NCBI GenBank assembly: GCA_003508835.1
Contig: PUFA01000027.1
Location: forward strand, 2,480,001-2,544,000
Reading direction: 5' to 3'
DNA: 64,000 nt
Origin: Eonycteris spelaea
Lineage: Eukaryota; Chordata; Mammalia; Chiroptera; Pteropodidae
Of this stretch, positions 35,657 through 64,000 are shown one piece after another; position 1 is the stretch's first letter; the number at the start of each line of letters is the position of its first letter. The notes under the pieces are model-generated. The model made no database searches, was not told the origin of the DNA, and was given only the letters and a program-made list of their open reading frames with translations. Both the position numbers and the translations under genes were made by a program.

Positions 35657-36619
35657 ATTTTAAGGCAGTGTGATCTTAAACTGTCAGCAGTTCTCTATCA
35701 CCAAAACATTTTCCCCCAAATGCCGGACCATCGTCATGGCAAATGCCTTAGAAAAATTTTGTTTCTAACATGACTGCCCTAATGTCTCAAAGAAACAATC
35801 TAGCCTGGAAGTCCATACCTTTGGAACAGACAAATAAATGAAGATAGGTAACCTTTTCATATGGCTTTTATAAGAAAATGATAAAGTCATCTTTTTTTTT
35901 TCCAAGTCATGCTCCCCAGAAGATAGCCAAAGATTGTTGACCTTTTCTATTTTTTGTTTACTTTTCTATCATTATCTTCTTAGCCCCCACAACTAGTTAG
36001 AATAGAAAAAGAACCACCACCACCATCACCTCTATAACAATGTTGTCTTTGTAGGCACCTGGCTTTACTGGAATCGGTTTTGGGCATCATTTTCTATCCA
36101 ATCTCTTAAGTGAACAAACTTCTTCCTTTTATCAGGACAAAGGAACTAAAATACACAATTTGTGCTGAGATAAACACATAATTTTCGGGTAGGATAACAC
36201 TCTCAAGGATTTTAAGATGTTTGTACATGTCATTTGCTAGAGGAGAATTGAATAAGCAAGAGCAAAAGGAGAGTTGGGGTATTAAGTTTATATTTACCAA
36301 GAAAGTCATATATAGAAGGGGAAATATGAAGGAAGTCTGACTATGCGTCTGTCTAATGGCTTCGCTTAAGGAGCAGAGCCTAAAGTCGTGCACTCCAGTT
36401 TCCGGGCACATGAACTGGGAGTCTGAGTGAGTACTGGAGTTCTGATGGCCCGTGAGGCCATCCGCTCTCCTGTTTTCTGAACCAGACAAGGCAATCATAA
36501 GCTCACACGTGCTCAGGGAACACATGTTTCAGGGAAAGTACCTTTGGGGTCATGTAGTGCTACATTACTTAAGACCTGACAAGTGACATGACAATTTCAT
36601 TCATTTCATCAAAGAGGAC

Positions 36620-36625
36620 TTTATT
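36620..36625 (-). terminator. Proximal PON1 poly(A) signal candidate
   Basis: AATAAA on the - strand, about 220 nt past the stop codon. It would produce a short 3' UTR. Confidence 0.45.
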
Positions 36626-36846
36626 GGTAAATTAGGTTTTCAAGTATTCCAAGACTCATTTGATATCATCTTCTCAAAAAAAAGATTTACATATCGTATC
36701 TGTTTCCAGTTAAACAGCACTTTGATCCCTCATGATGTCCTAATTTAGGGTCAGCGTTCATTGTTCGGATGAGATCTCTGTGACCCATTCAACGTGGCAA
36801 GCAATTAAGTGATGGGCTCACCATGGCATGGCTGCAAATCGGCCTG

Positions 36847-60087
<23,241 letters not shown>

Positions 60088-60250
60088 GGCATTCGGCAGA
60101 CCGGCAATGGATGAACTGAAGCACAGACCACGAGGAGACCTGCCTGCCTGCACCCAAAGATTGCGCAGTCCAGGGATCAGCCTTATCCCGCCTCTCCTGG
60201 CTTCCAAGGACAGGACCTCTACTCACCTCGTGGGCCAGTTGCACATGACC
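60088..60250 (-). promoter_or_regulatory. PON1 5' UTR and proximal promoter
   Basis: On the - strand a GC box, GAGGCGGG, lies at 60194-60187, about 100-107 nt before the ATG. Human PON1 has a functional Sp1 site with a common C/T variant at about -108. I see no TATA box within 200 nt, consistent with the TATA-less human promoter. The transcription start is not located. Confidence 0.6.
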
Positions 60251-60969
60251 TAGAGACCTCGTGGTCAGCGCCTGCCTGCCACAAGAACTGCTTGCTCCCC
60301 AGGACTTTAAAAAAACAACTAAGAACAGCTACCTAGACCCGGAAAGAAGGGGGAAATAAGCAGGCCGGAGTAATTGGAGAGCCATGAGAAAGGAGAGCCA
60401 AGCTTTAATGAAAGCTCACTTTTTGCCAACAAAGTCCTAATCCTTGTCACTCAGTGCAGTTTAGAAACTTGATCACTGTAACTCAGCCAGAAAAGCACAG
60501 AAGGAAGAGAGGGCTGTGATTGGTAACCCTAAGATTTAAGTTGATTCTCAGCAGGATACCACTGTCACCTTTAAACATCTGGATATCACCCTCTCTCTCA
60601 TTCTCTCAGCACAAACTCCTTGTTTGTGAACACCACTTGGTGTTCACTGATTCTGGCACTGCTGACATTTACTGAGTACCTGCTGTGTGCCAGAAATTGT
60701 GAAATACATCACTTCTGCATGTGTAGTGCTGTGGATAATGCACGTATTCTATGGAGAACAACAAAGCAGGGAAGGGGGATAGGAAGAACTGAGCTAGTAT
60801 TTAAGGAAGGGGTGGCTTGAAGAACGGGCATTAAAGGGTGGATTGGGGAGTGGACAAGAGAGGCCACTCTATCCTCCTCTGCCCAAGTTAACTTATTAAC
60901 TTACTGATTTATTTATTGTATAAATCATAGAATCTCCTTTGCCATTTGCTTTCTGACTCTGTGAGATCT

Positions 60970-61155
60970 TAGAGCAGTGATTCTTAATTTTTTTTGAAGG
61001 AACGCAACCGACTTTAAGACTGTCGAACGCAGTAAACTCTTTCCTTGGACTCATACATCCAGAAGACTCTCACATTTGACTCCAATTGTTTCATTTACCC
61101 CTGCTGAAGCCCATGGTGACCTACCTGGCTAAACTTAAAGAATCCTTGTCTAAAA
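60970..61155 (+). mobile_element. hAT-type DNA transposon relic
   Basis: It starts AGCAGTGATTCTTAATTTTT and ends CCCCTGCTGAAGCCCATGGT with CTAAACTTAAAGAATCC, giving imperfect terminal inverted repeats (GATTCTTAA / TTAAAGAATC). It has lost its interior. Confidence 0.6.
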
Positions 61156-61429
61156 AAAAAAAAAGTGAAAACTCTTGAGTAATTAAAGATATTCAATGGG
61201 CGCTCAATTACTTTGAACTCGTCTGCTCTCTTTGAAACTCTTGCCCTGGGCTTTTACACTTACTCTTTGGTTTGAAACATTTTTTTTTCACCCATAAACT
61301 CTCTGTTCTCGGGTTTTGATATGACCAAATTCTACTTGCTCCTTCAGGCATCAGTTTGGAATTTAGTTTGACAAGTCATGATTTCTATTTCCTAAATACC
61401 CTTCTCAGAAGTCCTTTGCAGCATGTTAC

Positions 61430-61605
61430 TTCTTTATTATTCTTACCTCTCTATTATTAATACCCTGTTACTTCTCTGTTTTTCTTACTAGACTATTAAC
61501 TCATACAACAATGCCCAGTTTATTGTTATAGCCCAGATGCCTGGTACAGCACCTAACACAGGCTAAATGCGCAATAAATATTGCTGAATAAATAAATGAA
61601 GAAAT
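61430..61605 (+). mobile_element. L2 3' end
   Basis: CTAGACTATTAACTCATACA, then ATGCCTGGTACAGCACCTAA, CACAGGCTAAATGCGCAATA and AATATTGCTGAATAAATAAA are classic L2 tail words. Confidence 0.82.
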
Positions 61606-62869
61606 ATTTGAAAACCATTACAGGAGCCTCTGGAATACTTCAATATATGATATTTTATTGACTTTAAAATGGCATTAGTGTTAAATACATGATAACTTTA
61701 TTTTTATTATCTTATTACTTTATTTCATTATTTTATGTATCCCTAAGAAAGACAAAAACTATCAATTAAACTGAATTTTAAGAACCTATCAATTATATAA
61801 TAATTTCTTATTTCATAGTTGTTAAAATATGTAAAACACAGTATGTTGAGTTCATGAAATATGAAAAACATAAACTTATGGGACACGATGGAGTTTTTTA
61901 AAGACAGTTTTTTTTTAATCATCAGCAATTTATAACCTGACCCTAAAATAAAAACTCTCATAGAACACTCAGATATCACCTTAACTTTCCTCCCTTAGTC
62001 CTCATGTTCTAAATATTTATTTGCACATGTTCAAACGTGCAATAAATATATTTGGTAAAAAACACATCTGCTAATTCTTTTGTTTTCCAACAAAAACCCT
62101 AATGCACTGAGTATCCAGCAAAATCTGTCAATGCATTGGCAGAGAGCCAGAGCCTGATTTGCAAAATTTAATTCTGTGCAGGCACAGAAGGGTTGATTTG
62201 GTGGCTGTGCTTGGCATTTCTCCTCTAGAGGATGCCGAACCTTATTGGCAGTAGTTGCAACATTCTCAAGTGTCTGAAAATGTGAAATTTCCATGTCCTA
62301 AGAACTCCAATAACACAATTCTGCATGAGGCATGAGGCACCTAGGAAAGATAGGAAAAAAAAACCAAACTGCTCTTTGAATACTGGCTTCACGGTCACTT
62401 CCTGAAACTCTATAGTAGCAGAAATAACATTTGTAAAATGAAGATAATTTCTGTGGTTATGCTGTGTAAAATAGATGAGACAATATTGTGAAACTGAGAT
62501 GAAGATTTAAAGCAATTGCAGTGCAAACAATAAAGTTCTATCCAAGTGTAGAAATGAGTTTAAAAATTGCTCTCGCCTACATAATTTAACAACATTCTGG
62601 TAAATGGGACGGGACCAATGTCATTATATCCAGTCATCTAGTAGGAAATGTAGGAGCCCAAATGTGTATGCGATCTTAAATTTATGTTCATCCAGAAAAA
62701 GGACCTTACAGTGTATGAAACAAAAATGAACAGAAATATGCCACTTCACTTCAGTTATCTAAGCATGTATCTCAGAAACCAAAAATGCTCAAAGAAAGTG
62801 GAAGTATGGAAATGATAATAAAGACCAGCAATCAATGAAATAGAAAACAAATTTAAAGAGAGAATGTCT

Positions 62870-63250
62870 ATTTTACAGAATGTTATTCAGTCATAAAAAA
62901 ATAAAGTCCTGATACATGCTACAACATGGATGCACCTTGAAAATACTCTAAGTGAAAGAAGCCTGACACTGAAGGCCACATACTGTGTGATACGAAATAG
63001 CCAGATGAGGCAAATTCACAGGTACAGAAAGCAGATTACTAGTTACCAGGGGCTAGGGGAAGAGAGTAATGGAGAGTAACGGCTTAATAAGTATGGATTT
63101 CCTTTTGAGGCAGAAAAAATATCCTGGCACTAGATAGTGGTGATGATTGCACAATATTGTGAATGTATTAAATGCCACTGAACTCCATACTTTAGAAATT
63201 TAAATGGTGAATTTTATATCATATAAATTTTACCACAATAAAAAAACTTA
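62870..63250 (+). mobile_element. L1 3' end nested in older L1
   Basis: GTTATTCAGTCATAAAAAAA, TACATGCTACAACATGGATG, TACCAGGGGCTAGGGGAAGA, then ACTGAACTCCATACTTTAGA and ATTTTACCACAATAAAAAAA. This is the 3' portion of an L1M-type element. Outer L1 sequence is found on both sides. Confidence 0.8.
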
Positions 63251-63338
63251 GAGAAGATAAAACACTCAGAAGTTGATGATTGAAAATACCAATAAAGATT
63301 ATAATCTCCTAGAAAGACTAACAGAGAATATGAGAAAG

Positions 63339-63372
63339 GAGAGAGAGAGAAAAAGAGAGAGGGAGAGAGGTG
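63339..63372 (+). repeat. (GA)n-rich tract
   Basis: GAGAGAGAGAGAAAAAGAGAGAGGGAGAGAGG-type sequence just past the nested L1. Confidence 0.85.
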
Positions 63373-64000
63373 ATAGATAGAAATTAGAAATAGTAAATAT
63401 AAGGAATGAAGATGAGAATATTACCACAGATTCTAGAGATATTTTAAAGCATTTTATGAACTATTATATTCCACTAACTTTGCAAATTTGAATGAAAGTG
63501 ATGACTTCTTAAATTTTGAAAAAAATACACAAGAAGAAACAGAAAATCTTCATGTTTTCATATTTATTAAAGAAACTGAATCCACAATTAAAATATTCAG
63601 TCCCAAATGGTTTCATGAGTGAATTCTTCCAAACACTGAAGAAAAAAATATTAAATTTACACAAATTTTCCAAAGAATAGAAAAGCTCTTTCTCAACTCT
63701 TTTAACAAACCAGTATAACCTTGAAACCAAAACCTGACAAGTTAATTACAAGGAAAAAAATTACAGACCAATAATTATCACAAACATGGACATTATTATC
63801 TTAAACAAAGTATTAGCCAATAGAATTCACAAAATATAGACAGATAATATATTATGACCAAGTAGGGTATACTTCCAGTATACAAGTTTGGCTTAAAGCT
63901 TTAAATCAATCATGTAATTAATAAGATAAAGGAGAAAATAATATGGTCATCTCAATAGATGCAGACAAAATATTAAAAAATTTAGTACTCATTTATGTAT

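Larger units (their letters stand above)
60251..62800. other. PON1 upstream flank
   Basis: Contains a hAT-like relic (60970-61155) and an L2 3' end (61430-61605). The rest is AT-rich with no gene signal. The neighbouring PON3 gene is expected further right and is not reached. Confidence 0.6.
62800..64000 (+). mobile_element. Degenerate L1 ORF2, interrupted, running off the window
   Basis: It starts near AGACCAGCAATCAATGAAAT and resumes after 63250 with AAAGACTAACAGAGAATATG, CCCAAATGGTTTCATGAGTG, AATTCTTCCAAACACTGAAG and AAGTATTAGCCAATAGAATT, which are landmarks of the L1 endonuclease/RT region. Frames are broken, so it is dead. A separate L1 3' end lies inside. Confidence 0.8.

Noticed and set aside
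36106..36525. 139-codon open frame on - strand downstream of the PON1 stop
   Set aside because: It falls in the PON1 3' UTR or flank. It has no homology I recognise, and its composition is that of chance translation.

Overview
The window is a piece of a mammalian autosome. Intron-split coding exons sit in long AT-rich introns, with MIR, L2 and old L1 relics, fossil DNA transposons and microsatellites between them. Two protein-coding genes can be read, tail to tail. The order and exon sequences match the interval that is 7q21.3 in human. I recognised no Alu, B1/B2, ruminant, carnivore or equid SINE by eye. The host is therefore a placental mammal, not an obvious simian primate or rodent, and I cannot name the species.

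Left half, + strand: the 3' half of PPP1R9A (neurabin-1, a PP1- and F-actin-binding scaffold of dendritic spines). Nine coding exons lie between 561 and 28583. They are one upstream exon, a four-exon block of 669 nt that keeps frame whether included or skipped, the exon with the acidic Ser-rich segment, a 24-nt microexon, and two exons carrying the SAM domain and the Lys/Glu-rich C-terminal helix. A single long 3' UTR of about 6 kb then runs to tandem AATAAA signals at 34572 and 34619. The N-terminal actin-binding, PP1-binding and PDZ regions lie off the left edge.

Right half, - strand: a complete PON1 (serum paraoxonase/arylesterase 1). It has nine coding exons from the ATG at 60087 to the stop at 36847, with clean GT-AG splicing and an open frame of 354 codons. 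All calcium ligands, the catalytic His pair, the three cysteines and two N-glycosylation sites are present. A GC box lies about 105 nt upstream of the ATG. Candidate poly(A) signals lie 0.2 and 1.2 kb past the stop.

Between the two 3' ends (about 34.65 to 35.65 or 36.6 kb) is a short convergent spacer with a compound CT/CA microsatellite. The right end (about 60.4-64 kb) is the PON1 upstream flank, mostly repeats, ending in degenerate L1 ORF2 sequence interrupted by another L1 3' end.

The least explained signals are a phase-compatible, protein-like open segment at 12159-12322 inside a PPP1R9A intron, a 48-bp perfect pyrimidine-purine alternation in PON1 intron 5, a pair of similar segments 1.1 kb apart at 7.7 and 8.85 kb, and lineage-specific PON1 residues beside the active site. 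No previously undescribed system is evident.
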